Shown here one piece after another: positions 7,991 through 15,065 of a DNA stretch of 56,416 bases. Each line of letters begins with the position of its first letter. The stretch's first letter is position 1. The stretch spans positions 1 through 56,416 of the forward strand of contig JAUNOM010000016.1 of NCBI GenBank assembly GCA_030531085.1. The letters are read 5' to 3'. Under the pieces are notes generated by a model, which saw only the letters and a list, made by a program, of their open reading frames with translations, did no database searches and was not told the origin of the DNA. The position numbers and the translations under genes were made by a program. Origin of the DNA: Prevotellaceae bacterium (GTDB lineage: Bacteria; Bacteroidota; Bacteroidia; Bacteroidales; Bacteroidaceae).

Positions 7991-8731
7991 TTATTCAAGT
8001 AAAGTCGATTTTTCCAAAAAAACACTCGGAACATATGCCGTTGCCACAGTCAGTAAACCATCTATCACAATTCCCACTCTCTGTTGTCCTTGGTAACGAG
8101 CGACGGTTCCAGTTACTCCTTTGAACTTTCCTTCGATAATCCTTACCACTTGTCCCTTTTGAAACTTATCTATCCTATCTGTAGATATGATAATTTCATC
8201 CGCATCGGCAGCACAGATGATTTTTAAACTATCCATCTGATAGTCAGGAACTATCATAGGAATCTTCTCTATTCTGCGACCAACGTGGACGTGTCGATAA
8301 TAAAAACGAAGGAATGGGAGGTTTACGTTGTCGTAAACAAAAGATTTGAGTTGTTCTTCTGTACCGTAGGCGAAGAAGATATTTGGTAAACGAGACTCGG
8401 TAACAACTTTGCGCTTACCTTTTATAAGTTTTACAGTGTCTGTAGTAGGATAGAAAGCAGTGATGCCTTTGGCTGTCATATAGTCGTATGCCTTTCCCTC
8501 TCTACCATAAGTAGTACGTAAGGCATACCAATGAGGAAAGTCTTCCTCTTTTTGCGCTTTAGGCTTACTTGCTATATGGGCATTTCTGGTGGACACCCCA
8601 GTTTGTGAACTCTCAGCGGAAACAGTGCTTTGAGCTTCGGGGAGGGCGTTGGAGGTAAGTCCAGCGCAAGGAGGGAATTCACCACCTCCTGGGGTGTGTA
8701 CATCTTCTGATGTCCATTCATCAACTTTCAT
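7991..8731 (-). CDS. upxY: UpxY-family transcription antiterminator (NusG-like)
   Basis: A 246-residue protein with a NusG N-terminal domain from about residue 65 ([20 protein letters not shown]) and a KOW domain near 190-230 ([20 protein letters not shown]). UpxY proteins bind elongating polymerase and let it read through terminators in the leader of the operon they head. They normally lead capsular polysaccharide loci, but no capsule genes follow here. The downstream co-directional genes are the DUF445 fragment and the sigma/dynamin run. The first 60 residues are extra and low-complexity compared with typical members. A start at 8731 is the longest option, and a later start is possible. A structured leader with a terminator-like hairpin lies directly upstream (8763-9236). 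Confidence 0.85.
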   Translation of the reverse strand: MKVDEWTSEDVHTPGGGEFPPCAGLTSNALPEAQSTVSAESSQTGVSTRNAHIASKPKAQKEEDFPHWYALRTTYGREGKAYDYMTAKGITAFYPTTDTVKLIKGKRKVVTESRLPNIFFAYGTEEQLKSFVYDNVNLPFLRFYYRHVHVGRRIEKIPMIVPDYQMDSLKIICAADADEIIISTDRIDKFQKGQVVRIIEGKFKGVTGTVARYQGQQRVGIVIDGLLTVATAYVPSVFLEKSTLLE

Positions 8732-8762
8732 ATCGGTGCTAACTTTTTTCTAGACAGAAATC

Positions 8763-9236
8763 CGTTAAATTGCGACAAAAAAGAGCGTGGAATCGTCCTG
8801 TTGTCCATTCCACCCTCTGAGGCTCTAGCAATTGCCTATCATAGTTGAACAGACAACGTCAGAGCCCACGCCGATATGAAAATCATGTCCGTGTAAAGAG
8901 ACCTATATAATACATTGGATTGCGCCCGAAAGGGTACAATCTATGCTTACAAGGTCTCCACGGGATTGAAATAATCACACCCGGGACATCTACCGTTGAC
9001 CATATTCAAGACTATGATTAACTGTTAATTTGCTAGATTACAGGAAGTCTTAAACACAGCGTCGATAAACGCCTTATATGTCTGGACTGCTTTTCCCACC
9101 CAACACCCGCTTTTGTATAGATATGTCAGATAAGTGACTTCACTACACTCAGCACGGCGTAGGCTGCCGACTCGATTATCTTGTAAGAACACGTCTAACT
9201 GTGACAAAAAAGGTCGAGCATATACAGTCCGAGTGC
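8763..9236 (-). promoter_or_regulatory. Structured leader of upxY with terminator-like hairpin
   Basis: This stretch of about 470 nt lies between the promoter and upxY and has no supported gene. On the minus strand, GTGGAAT/ATTCCAC (8787-8793 with 8807-8813) forms a hairpin followed by GCTCTTTTTTG, a good intrinsic terminator ahead of the start codon. Competing pairings exist: 8785-8790 with 8866-8871, 8800-8805 with 8852-8857, and 8821-8826 with 8861-8866. The last two cross, giving a pseudoknot. A second long hairpin spans 8889-8963 and closes on CCC/GGG. This is the arrangement expected of an UpxY leader, where the antiterminator overrides the terminator. A stand-alone structured RNA is the alternative. 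Confidence 0.55.
8775..8813 (-). terminator. Intrinsic terminator in the upxY leader
   Basis: On the minus strand a 7-bp stem (GTGGAAT with ATTCCAC, loop of 13 nt) is followed by GCTC and a run of six T. It would stop transcripts about 45 nt before the upxY start codon unless read through. The 3' arm also matches the GCGTGG/CCACGC pairing further upstream in the leader, so formation could be switched. Confidence 0.5.
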
Positions 9237-9243
9237 AAAAGTA
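9236..9243 (-). promoter_or_regulatory. Bacteroidetes -7 box for the upxY leader
   Basis: The minus strand reads TACTTTTG, a match to the TAnnTTTG -7 element. The predicted start is near 9229, about 500 nt before upxY. A TTG at 9265-9267 is a weak -33 candidate. The short AT-rich stretch upstream (9251-9342) is bounded by the inverted repeat TAATCGAGA/TCTCGATTA. Confidence 0.5.
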
Positions 9244-9489
9244 CGGAAATTAATCGAGAAAGCAGCAATAATAATTGAGAAAATCTATTATTTGACGTGA
9301 ATTTAAGACTATTTAAGCCAATATGCTTGAATATCTCGATTATTTTGTGTAAGAAAGCGCACCGTAATAGATGACAAACATTCTAAAATATGCAAACTGC
9401 GCTACAAATAGAAAGCAAAAAGCGCACAGAGTGATACAACCATTTGGTATTTCTTCTCTGTACGCTATTATATAATTAAGGTGTAATGC

Positions 9490-9885
9490 TTAACTGATAC
9501 CTCTCGGCATCGTTCCATTCATCACGATAATCATCGGATACTCGTGTTTTACTTGCTCTGCTTGGCAATCCTTGCGGTTCACAACCTTACTGATAAACCA
9601 TTGTCTGAACAACAAGGCTTGGTATGTATCCATTTGAAGTGCTATGGCGATAATCACTTCCATATCATAGACATGCGCAGAATATCCATTTTCAAGTTTG
9701 ATGTATTGAGAATGCTGGAAATCTTTCAGCACACTTTGTTTCCAAATGCGCTTGATGGTATTCTTCACTGCTGTCCCTGTTACATTCAACAGTTCGGCAA
9801 TCTCCCAAACTGTCATCCACACCTCACCATGATGTGGGGCGTAGATGACCATATCTTCTTGTATTGTTATCACTTGTCGTTTCAT
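9490..9885 (-). CDS. HTH protein next to integrase
   Basis: Taking the ATG at 9885 gives 131 residues. The longer frame starts inside the integrase gene and is unlikely. Residues 20-55 (WMTVWEIAELLNVTGTAVKN, then TIKRIWK) form a helix-turn-helix. The region after it (YIKLENGYSAHVYDMEVIIA, then FRQWF) recalls the N-terminal domain of RhuM-type virulence proteins and some phage anti-repressors. The start overlaps the integrase stop by a few nucleotides (the integrase ends at 9887), so the two are probably co-transcribed. A role in regulating or directing excision is plausible. A similar small HTH gene often travels with Bacteroides integrases. Confidence 0.6.
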   Translation of the reverse strand: MKRQVITIQEDMVIYAPHHGEVWMTVWEIAELLNVTGTAVKNTIKRIWKQSVLKDFQHSQYIKLENGYSAHVYDMEVIIAIALQMDTYQALLFRQWFISKVVNRKDCQAEQVKHEYPMIIVMNGTMPRGIS

Positions 9886-9886
9886 A

Positions 9887-11176
9887 CTATGCCTTTTTTG
9901 TGTTCGTATTATCGCTGCAAACATTCCCGAATGTGAATTCCTCAATGTGATTGAGTTGTTGGGACAACTTTTCTACATCCTTGCTCAACTTTTCCTTGGT
10001 AATCTTGGCGTACACTTGCGTGGTCTTGATGTCTTTGTGACCAAGCATGGAACTTACTGTTTCTATTGGTACACCATTGGAGAGGCAAACCGAGGTTGCG
10101 AACGAGTGCCTTGAGACATGCCAGGAAAGTGGCTTGGTGATACCGCATTTCTTTCCCAATCTTTTGAGCGAACGCAGACAACTTCTATAAGGTGGTACAG
10201 GAAAGACTCTGCCATCCTTGCACAATCCACGATATTTCTCCATTATCTGCTTGGGATAGTCAAGCAACTTGATGTCGGCTTCCGTTCCTGTCTTCTGTCG
10301 GTGGATAACAATCCACTCGCCATCGTCAAAAAATGTCTTGATGTTCTCTTCCTTCAAGTTGTACAGGTCAATGAATGCGAGACCTGTGAAACAGCAGAAT
10401 AGATATAAGTCACGCACCAACCCCATATGTTTTCTGGTGATAGGAGTTTCCATCAACAGGTGAATTTCTTCTTTTGTCAGAATCTCCCTTTTTGTTTCCT
10501 CGTTCTTGTACTCGTATCGTCTGAAAGGGTCTTTGACGAGCCACTCGTTATCAATCGCCCGAAAAATCATGGCACGGAGATTACGGACAAACACCATTGC
10601 GGAATTTATCTTCAGTTGCTTGTCTATTCTAAGGAATGTCTCATAGTTCGTAATAAACGGCAGGGACAATTCTTTCAAGGCAATGTCCTTTACACGATAA
10701 TGCGACTGCAAAAACTCGCCCACGTAAGCACAACCGATTCTATATTTTGTGAATGTGCTCAAAGATTTCATGCCAGCCTTGTATTGTTTTTCCATTTCAT
10801 CCCTGCTTTGCTCATAGACTTTCATCAAGGTATGGCAGCGATACTCCAATCCAAGAAAGGCGTTCTTAACCTTGTCGGCAGTGACGAAGTTGTCTCTGTC
10901 CATAATCTCCTGATAATGCTTGCTGATACTCACACGCATTTTGTCCAGTTTGCGGTTCACCTCCAAGGCTTGCATACTTTTTCCAGTCATGCGTCCGCCC
11001 TTGGTGTCCCACAAATTGGGATTCGCAGTCATCTTGCAACTGAACTGCGCCTGTGTTCCGTCCACAGTGATACGTCCCATAACAGGAACTGTACCATCTT
11101 TCTTTACTACCTGTCTTTTGAGGTAGAAGATAATTGAAAATGTACTCTTCATAACGTCATTCTTTTTTGCGTTCAA
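9887..11176 (-). CDS. Tyrosine recombinase of an integrated element
   Basis: A 429-residue tyrosine recombinase with three parts: an N-terminal arm-binding domain (about 10-100), a SAM-like core-binding domain (about 110-220) and a C-terminal catalytic domain. Catalytic residues visible are the Lys of RQKTGTE, HVSRHSFAT (HxxR), GHKDIKTT and the nucleophile Tyr in TTQVYAKI. The first catalytic Arg, normally in a TGxR motif, is replaced (FTGLAFIDL), as in the IntDOT branch of Bacteroides conjugative transposons. It marks the right end of the left island. The neighbouring GTAAC-type repeats at 11241-11372 are likely its arm sites. An alternative start lies 8 codons in, at 11152. Confidence 0.9.
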   Translation of the reverse strand: MNAKKNDVMKSTFSIIFYLKRQVVKKDGTVPVMGRITVDGTQAQFSCKMTANPNLWDTKGGRMTGKSMQALEVNRKLDKMRVSISKHYQEIMDRDNFVTADKVKNAFLGLEYRCHTLMKVYEQSRDEMEKQYKAGMKSLSTFTKYRIGCAYVGEFLQSHYRVKDIALKELSLPFITNYETFLRIDKQLKINSAMVFVRNLRAMIFRAIDNEWLVKDPFRRYEYKNEETKREILTKEEIHLLMETPITRKHMGLVRDLYLFCCFTGLAFIDLYNLKEENIKTFFDDGEWIVIHRQKTGTEADIKLLDYPKQIMEKYRGLCKDGRVFPVPPYRSCLRSLKRLGKKCGITKPLSWHVSRHSFATSVCLSNGVPIETVSSMLGHKDIKTTQVYAKITKEKLSKDVEKLSQQLNHIEEFTFGNVCSDNTNTKKA

Positions 11177-11240
11177 AATTAATACATGAAGAGTCTTTTC
11201 TTGCTACGCATTTCACGGCAGAACACGGCAAATTTGGTTC

Positions 11241-11372
11241 GTAACCAAAAATCTTACGTTACTCATCAGTAACTCACTATAAATCAGAGCGTTCAAATTC
11301 AATTCGTAACCTTCCTCATTCTTCCGAACCTCAACATTCCCCATTTGGGGTATAGGTTACGGATAGGTAACG
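11241..11372. repeat. Cluster of GTAAC half-sites, likely recombinase arm sites
   Basis: Repeated short motifs lie just upstream of the integrase gene: CGTAACC at 11240 and 11305, CGTTACT at 11257 facing AGTAACT at 11268 (GTTACT/AGTAAC palindrome), GGTTACG at 11355 and GGTAACG near 11366. Clusters like this next to an integrase are usually arm-type binding sites of attL or attR. The core site itself was not identified. Confidence 0.4.
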
Positions 11373-11431
11373 TTCCTCTGTCTCATCTTGTCGTATTCCC
11401 GTCTTCGTCTGTCCTCGCCACTTTTAACCAA

Positions 11432-11471
11432 AATGAGGAAAGTAACTGATAACCAGTAAACTTTCCTCATT
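11432..11471. repeat. Perfect 12-bp inverted repeat near island end
   Basis: AATGAGGAAAGT (11432-11443) is an exact inverse of ACTTTCCTCATT (11460-11471), with a 16-nt centre. A related TCCTCATTCTT lies at 11313. It could be a recombinase core site, a regulator site or a terminator. No T-tract follows. Confidence 0.4.
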
Positions 11472-11594
11472 CTTCTCTCAAACACTTTTTATATGTACTT
11501 TCCTAACCTGAAAGTGTCGGCCTCAGCGCACGTTTTAGAGCGCGTGAGACACGTTTTATATCCCTCTTGCAGCCAAATCACGCCCGTCTGCAAA

Positions 11595-11887
11595 CAATAT
11601 GATAGTGTTTAGAGTGCAATCTCTATCTGATTGCACTGCTATAACTATCAAATTGCACAGTAATCTCTATCTGATTACAGCGCAAAAAGGCTCATTTCAG
11701 AGTACTTTCACATACATTTCAAAGAGCCCGAAAACCTAACCGCAAGACAGTCAATATGTTAACGAAATTGCGAAGAATGCGCTGTACGCGCCCGTCTAGA
11801 AATAATTTTGAAACGATGGCATTCTCCGCAATCGCAAAAAATCAAAGTGTCAGAAAAAAGCCCATTTTTGTGACACTTTGATTTTTT
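11595..11887 (+). repeat. Structured intergenic repeat, copy A (293 bp)
   Basis: This segment matches the reverse complement of 30326-30616 over its whole length at what looks like about three-quarters identity, with equal lengths (293 and 291). It starts at CAATATGATAGTG, passes through AATCTCTATCTGATT units, CCTAACCGCAAGACAGTCA and an inverted repeat (11768-11780 with 11819-11831, one mismatch). It ends in a perfect 16-bp hairpin (11836-11851 with 11871-11886) followed by Ts. Short homology (GTCGGCCTC at 11516) extends upstream. It codes for nothing obvious. It could be a non-autonomous repeat or a family of small RNAs ending at a terminator. Confidence 0.7.
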
Positions 11888-11891
11888 GTTT

Positions 11892-12072
11892 TTTAGGTTT
11901 GAAGGTTGTGGGTTGTGGGTCTTTGGGTGTTGGTTTTAGGCTGTGGGGTATTGGTTGTTAGTTATGTTCCTCAATCCTCTTTCTATAAATTCCCTACTTA
12001 TCCCATACATAAAAAAACACACTCCACAACCTAAAACCTACAACCCAAAACATAAAAACCTAAAACCGCACA
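11892..12072. other. G-rich then C-rich low-complexity tract
   Basis: The + strand has a run of GGTTGTGGG, GGGTCTTTGGG and TAGGCTGTGGGG type blocks (11892-11965). About 50 nt later come blocks of CCACAACC, CTAAAACC and CAACCC (12016-12072), so the two halves can pair as an imperfect long hairpin. The G-rich half has four or more G-runs and could form a quadruplex. No gene is supported here. Confidence 0.5.
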
Positions 12073-12076
12073 ACAC

Positions 12077-12125
12077 TTTTACGTCCATAAAAATGTGTCA
12101 TCACTACACTTTTATGGACGTAAAA
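12077..12125. repeat. Perfect 16-bp palindromic hairpin
   Basis: TTTTACGTCCATAAAA (12077-12092) is exactly inverted at 12110-12125. Stretches of A and T on both sides make it a possible bidirectional terminator, but no gene ends close by. Confidence 0.5.
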
Positions 12126-12373
12126 ATGTAAAAATACACATTTTTCAGGACGAAAGGCTTGCATAATGGCATCCATAAATACATAATCACGAATATAAGA
12201 TGAATGCGATAGAAACCTGACTAACGTGCCGCTCTATGCCGTCTGGACTGTTTAGGCACTCTGTCACCCCGTCATTTGGATTTTTACAGTGGTGCGATGT
12301 CTCCTCTTTTACTAAAAAACATAAAAAAACTTAAATTGACAGGCGAATGCTTTGCCGTAAGAAAATAGTTTCG

Positions 12374-12381
12374 TATCTTTA
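12374..12381 (+). promoter_or_regulatory. Likely -7 box for the EF-G2 gene
   Basis: TATCTTTA matches TAnnTTTG except at the last base. It lies about 105 nt before the start codon, which leaves an untranslated leader of about 95 nt. The EF-G2 gene of B. thetaiotaomicron is activated by a carbon-limitation regulator. I could not identify an operator here. Confidence 0.35.
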
Positions 12382-12485
12382 CGGGCGAATTGACATAAAG
12401 CAAGAAAACGGCTCGCTTTACACTTAAAAAGAGAAGACTTTTCTATCAAACCTAAATAATAACACCTTAAAATCTGTTTTAATCT

Positions 12486-14633
12486 ATGAGAGTGTACAGT
12501 ACAAACGAGATTAAGAACATAGCCCTACTCGGCAACGACGGGTCCGGCAAGACGACACTGACAGAGGCTCTGCTCTATGAGGCAGGACTGATAAGCCGCC
12601 GCGGACGCATCACGCAGAAGAATACAGTAAGCGACTATTTCCCTGTGGAACAGGAGTACGGATACTCCGTTTTCTCCACGGTATACCACGTGGAGTGGAA
12701 CAACAAGAAGCTGAACATCATAGACTGTCCTGGCTCTGACGACTTTGTTGGCGCGGCACTCACTGCCCTTGAGGTCACGGACACTGCCGTGCTGCTGCTC
12801 AACGGGCAGTATGGTCCGGAGGTAGGCACGCAGAACCACTTCCGTTATACGGAGAAGTTGAGGAAGCCGGTGATATTCCTTGTGAACCAGCTCGACGCGG
12901 AGAAGTGCGACTACACCAGCACTCTGGAGCGTCTGCAGGAGATATACGGCCAGAAAGTGGTGCCTATCCAGTACCCGTTGAATGAAGGCCCGGGCTTCAA
13001 CGCCCTTATCGACGTGCTGCTGATGAAGAAATACTCCTGGGGACCTGACGGTGGCGCTCCAACCATTGAGGATATTCCGGAGGAAGAGAAAGAGAAGGCA
13101 TTGGAGATGCACAAGGTTCTGGTGGAGGCTGCCGCAGAGAACGACGAGACCCTGATGGAGAAGTTCTTTGAGACGGAGGCTCTGACAGAGGACGAGCTAA
13201 GGGAAGGCATACGCAAGGGCCTCATCACGCGCAGTATCTTCCCCGTATTCTGCGTATGTGCAGGCAAGGACATGGGCGTCCGCAGACTGATGGAGTTCCT
13301 GGGCAATGTGGTTCCGTTCGTAGACGAGATGCCCAAGGTGCACAACACACGCGGAGAGGAGATTACAGTGGACACGGCCGGCAAACAGTCACTATACTTC
13401 TTCAAGACAGGAGTGGAGCCCCACATCGGAGAGGTGCAGTACTTCAAGGTGATGAGCGGCAGTGTGAAGCCGGGAGATGACCTCACCAACGCCGACAGAG
13501 GCTCCAAGGAGCGCATAGGACAGATATTCTGCGCCGCAGGAGCTAACAGAACAGCCGTTGAACAGCTCAATGCCGGAGACATAGGATGCACGGTGAAGCT
13601 GAAAGATGTGAAGACCGGCAACACTCTCAACGGCAAGGACTGCGAGAACCGCTTCGACTTCATCAAGTATCCCAACCCAAAATACTCACGCGCCATCAAG
13701 GCAGTGAAGGAGGGGGACACCGAGAAGATGATGGCAGCACTGACACGCATGAGGCAGGAGGACCCGACATGGATTGTGGAGCAGAGCAAGGAACTGCGCC
13801 AGACCATTGTGAAGGGACAGGGAGAGTTCCACCTGCGCACCCTGAAATGGCGTCTGGAGAATATAGACAAGATACAGATAGAGTTTACGGAGCCGCACAT
13901 ACCATACCGCGAGACCATCACCAAGAGCGCAAATGCGGACTACCGCCACAAGAAACAGTCCGGAGGCGCGGGACAGTTCGGCGAGGTGCACCTCATAGTG
14001 GAGCCATACGCTGACGGAATGCCCGACCCTACCACCTACAAGGTTAACGGACAAGAGAGCAAGATCAACATAAAGAGCCGTGAGGAGATAGACCTGGAAT
14101 GGGGAGGCAAGCTGGTCTTCATCAATACCGTGGTGGGTGGAGCCATAGACACACGCTTCATGCCCGCCATACTGAAGGGTGTGATGGAGAAGATGGAGCG
14201 CGGACCGCTGACAGGCTCATACGCCCGCGACGTAAGGGTAATCGTTTACGACGGCAAGATGCACCCAGTGGACAGCAATGAGCTGTCATTCATGCTGGCG
14301 GCACGCAACGCCTTCAGCGAGGCTTTCCGCAATGCCGCTCCAAAGATACTTGAGCCGATATACGACCTCGAGGTGTATGTGCCGGCAGACCTGACAGGTG
14401 ACGTGATGAGCGACCTGCAGGGACGACGCGCACTGATAATGGGCATGGACATGGAGAACGGCTATCAGAAGCTTCAGGCCAAGATACCGCAGAAGGAACT
14501 GGCTAACTATTCCATAGCACTAAGCTCACTGACGGGCGGCAGAGCGTCCTTCTCAACGAAGTTCGCGTCATACGAGCTGATGCCAAACGACCTGCAGCAG
14601 GCACTGATACAGGAACACAGCGGAGAGGAATAG
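12486..14633 (+). CDS. EF-G2, elongation factor G paralogue with degenerate GTPase site
   Basis: A 715-residue protein with the five-domain EF-G plan. The nucleotide-binding motifs depart from EF-G in the key places. The P-loop is GNDGSGKTTL (16-25). The switch I RGITI segment is YGYSV. G3 is DCPGSDDF (80-87) where EF-G has DTPGHVDF, so the catalytic His is Ser84. G4 is NQLD (134-137) instead of NKxD. This matches the Bacteroides EF-G2 group, reported to translocate without GTP hydrolysis and to be needed under carbon limitation in the gut. Domains III-V are well kept. It stands alone, with its own leader and a terminator just after it (14665-14708). Confidence 0.85.
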   Translation: MRVYSTNEIKNIALLGNDGSGKTTLTEALLYEAGLISRRGRITQKNTVSDYFPVEQEYGYSVFSTVYHVEWNNKKLNIIDCPGSDDFVGAALTALEVTDTAVLLLNGQYGPEVGTQNHFRYTEKLRKPVIFLVNQLDAEKCDYTSTLERLQEIYGQKVVPIQYPLNEGPGFNALIDVLLMKKYSWGPDGGAPTIEDIPEEEKEKALEMHKVLVEAAAENDETLMEKFFETEALTEDELREGIRKGLITRSIFPVFCVCAGKDMGVRRLMEFLGNVVPFVDEMPKVHNTRGEEITVDTAGKQSLYFFKTGVEPHIGEVQYFKVMSGSVKPGDDLTNADRGSKERIGQIFCAAGANRTAVEQLNAGDIGCTVKLKDVKTGNTLNGKDCENRFDFIKYPNPKYSRAIKAVKEGDTEKMMAALTRMRQEDPTWIVEQSKELRQTIVKGQGEFHLRTLKWRLENIDKIQIEFTEPHIPYRETITKSANADYRHKKQSGGAGQFGEVHLIVEPYADGMPDPTTYKVNGQESKINIKSREEIDLEWGGKLVFINTVVGGAIDTRFMPAILKGVMEKMERGPLTGSYARDVRVIVYDGKMHPVDSNELSFMLAARNAFSEAFRNAAPKILEPIYDLEVYVPADLTGDVMSDLQGRRALIMGMDMENGYQKLQAKIPQKELANYSIALSSLTGGRASFSTKFASYELMPNDLQQALIQEHSGEE

Positions 14634-14664
14634 AGCCTGTCCACCGGACAGACCACTGAAAACA

Positions 14665-14708
14665 GGGTGGCGAAGGGATGTAAAGTCTCTTCGCCACCCA
14701 TTTGTTTT
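14665..14708 (+). terminator. Intrinsic terminator after the EF-G2 gene
   Basis: GGGTGGCGAAG (14665-14675) pairs exactly with CTTCGCCACCC (14689-14699), followed by ATTTGTTTTAT. Confidence 0.75.
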
Positions 14709-14773
14709 ATGTCAAAAAACAGCACTACACGCAAAAAAACACCATAATCGTTGTGCGTACAAATAATATTTAG

Positions 14774-14781
14774 TACCTTTG
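14774..14781 (+). promoter_or_regulatory. -7 box of the riboswitch/carboxylase operon
   Basis: TACCTTTG is an exact TAnnTTTG match. A TTG at 14751 sits 20 nt upstream, close to the expected -33 spacing. Transcription would start near 14788, right at the 5' end of the cobalamin riboswitch. Confidence 0.6.
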
Positions 14782-14787
14782 CACCGC

Positions 14788-15010
14788 AATTGCATTTGGT
14801 TCCCTACGCCGCCATGACACGCGGCGCAAGGGCTAAGAAGGGAACGCAGCGTAATTCTGCGACATTACCCGATGCTGTGAGTCCATTGTCGTGACAGCAT
14901 AACACGGCCACTGTACCCCGCGATACAAGAGCGTTTATTACTGTTGTATCCAGATGGGAATGGGAAGGCATGCTGTCCCCGGACATAGTCAGAAGACCTG
15001 CCAATATGCA
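14788..15010 (+). ncRNA. Cobalamin (B12) riboswitch
   Basis: The leader contains the marks of the cobalamin aptamer in order: AAGGGAACGCAGCG (about 14838), a GCTGTGAGTCC segment, ATGGGAATGGGAAGGCATG (about 14955) and the B12 box AGTCAGAAGACCTGCC (14987-15002). It begins at the predicted transcription start and ends about 60 nt before the biotin carboxylase start. After it a small hairpin (TGCGTC with GACGCA) leads into A-rich sequence at the start codon, without a T-run, so control is more likely at translation than by termination. The operon it heads encodes an acyl-CoA carboxylase whose product or substrate is methylmalonyl-CoA, the substrate of a B12 enzyme. Confidence 0.85.
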
Positions 15011-15065
15011 GAACATGAAGTGCGTCTGCGGGATTACGGACGCATGAAAATAAAAAAACATATAC

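Larger units (their letters stand above)
1..11500. mobile_element. Integrated island carrying the dynamin cluster (partial)
   Basis: The region is more AT-rich than the core genes to its right, is almost entirely minus-strand, and ends with a tyrosine recombinase and recombinase-type repeats. It holds two truncated genes (DUF1232 and DUF445). The right boundary is set near the inverted repeat at 11432-11471, where composition changes. The left end lies outside the window. No transfer or mobilisation genes are visible, so it may be a cargo region of a larger element. Confidence 0.5.

Noticed and set aside
9025-9207. A 60-aa frame in the upxY leader
   Set aside because: No family match, and it lies in the structured leader between promoter and terminator.
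8763-9236. RNase P RNA, tmRNA or 6S RNA on the minus strand
   Set aside because: The conserved cores of these RNAs are not present, and position and terminator fit an upxY leader better.
9251-9342. Invertible promoter for upxY (TAATCGAGA/TCTCGATTA repeats)
   Set aside because: The repeats are only 9 bp, and the -7 box at 9236 lies outside the enclosed segment, so inversion would not switch it.
11595-11720. CRISPR-like array from repeated AATCTCTATCTGATT units
   Set aside because: The units are few, unevenly spaced and form inverted pairs, and no cas genes are present.
12525-13924. Long antisense frames opposite the EF-G2 gene
   Set aside because: EF-G2 on the plus strand is supported by clear motifs. 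The antisense frames have no homology and follow from codon bias.
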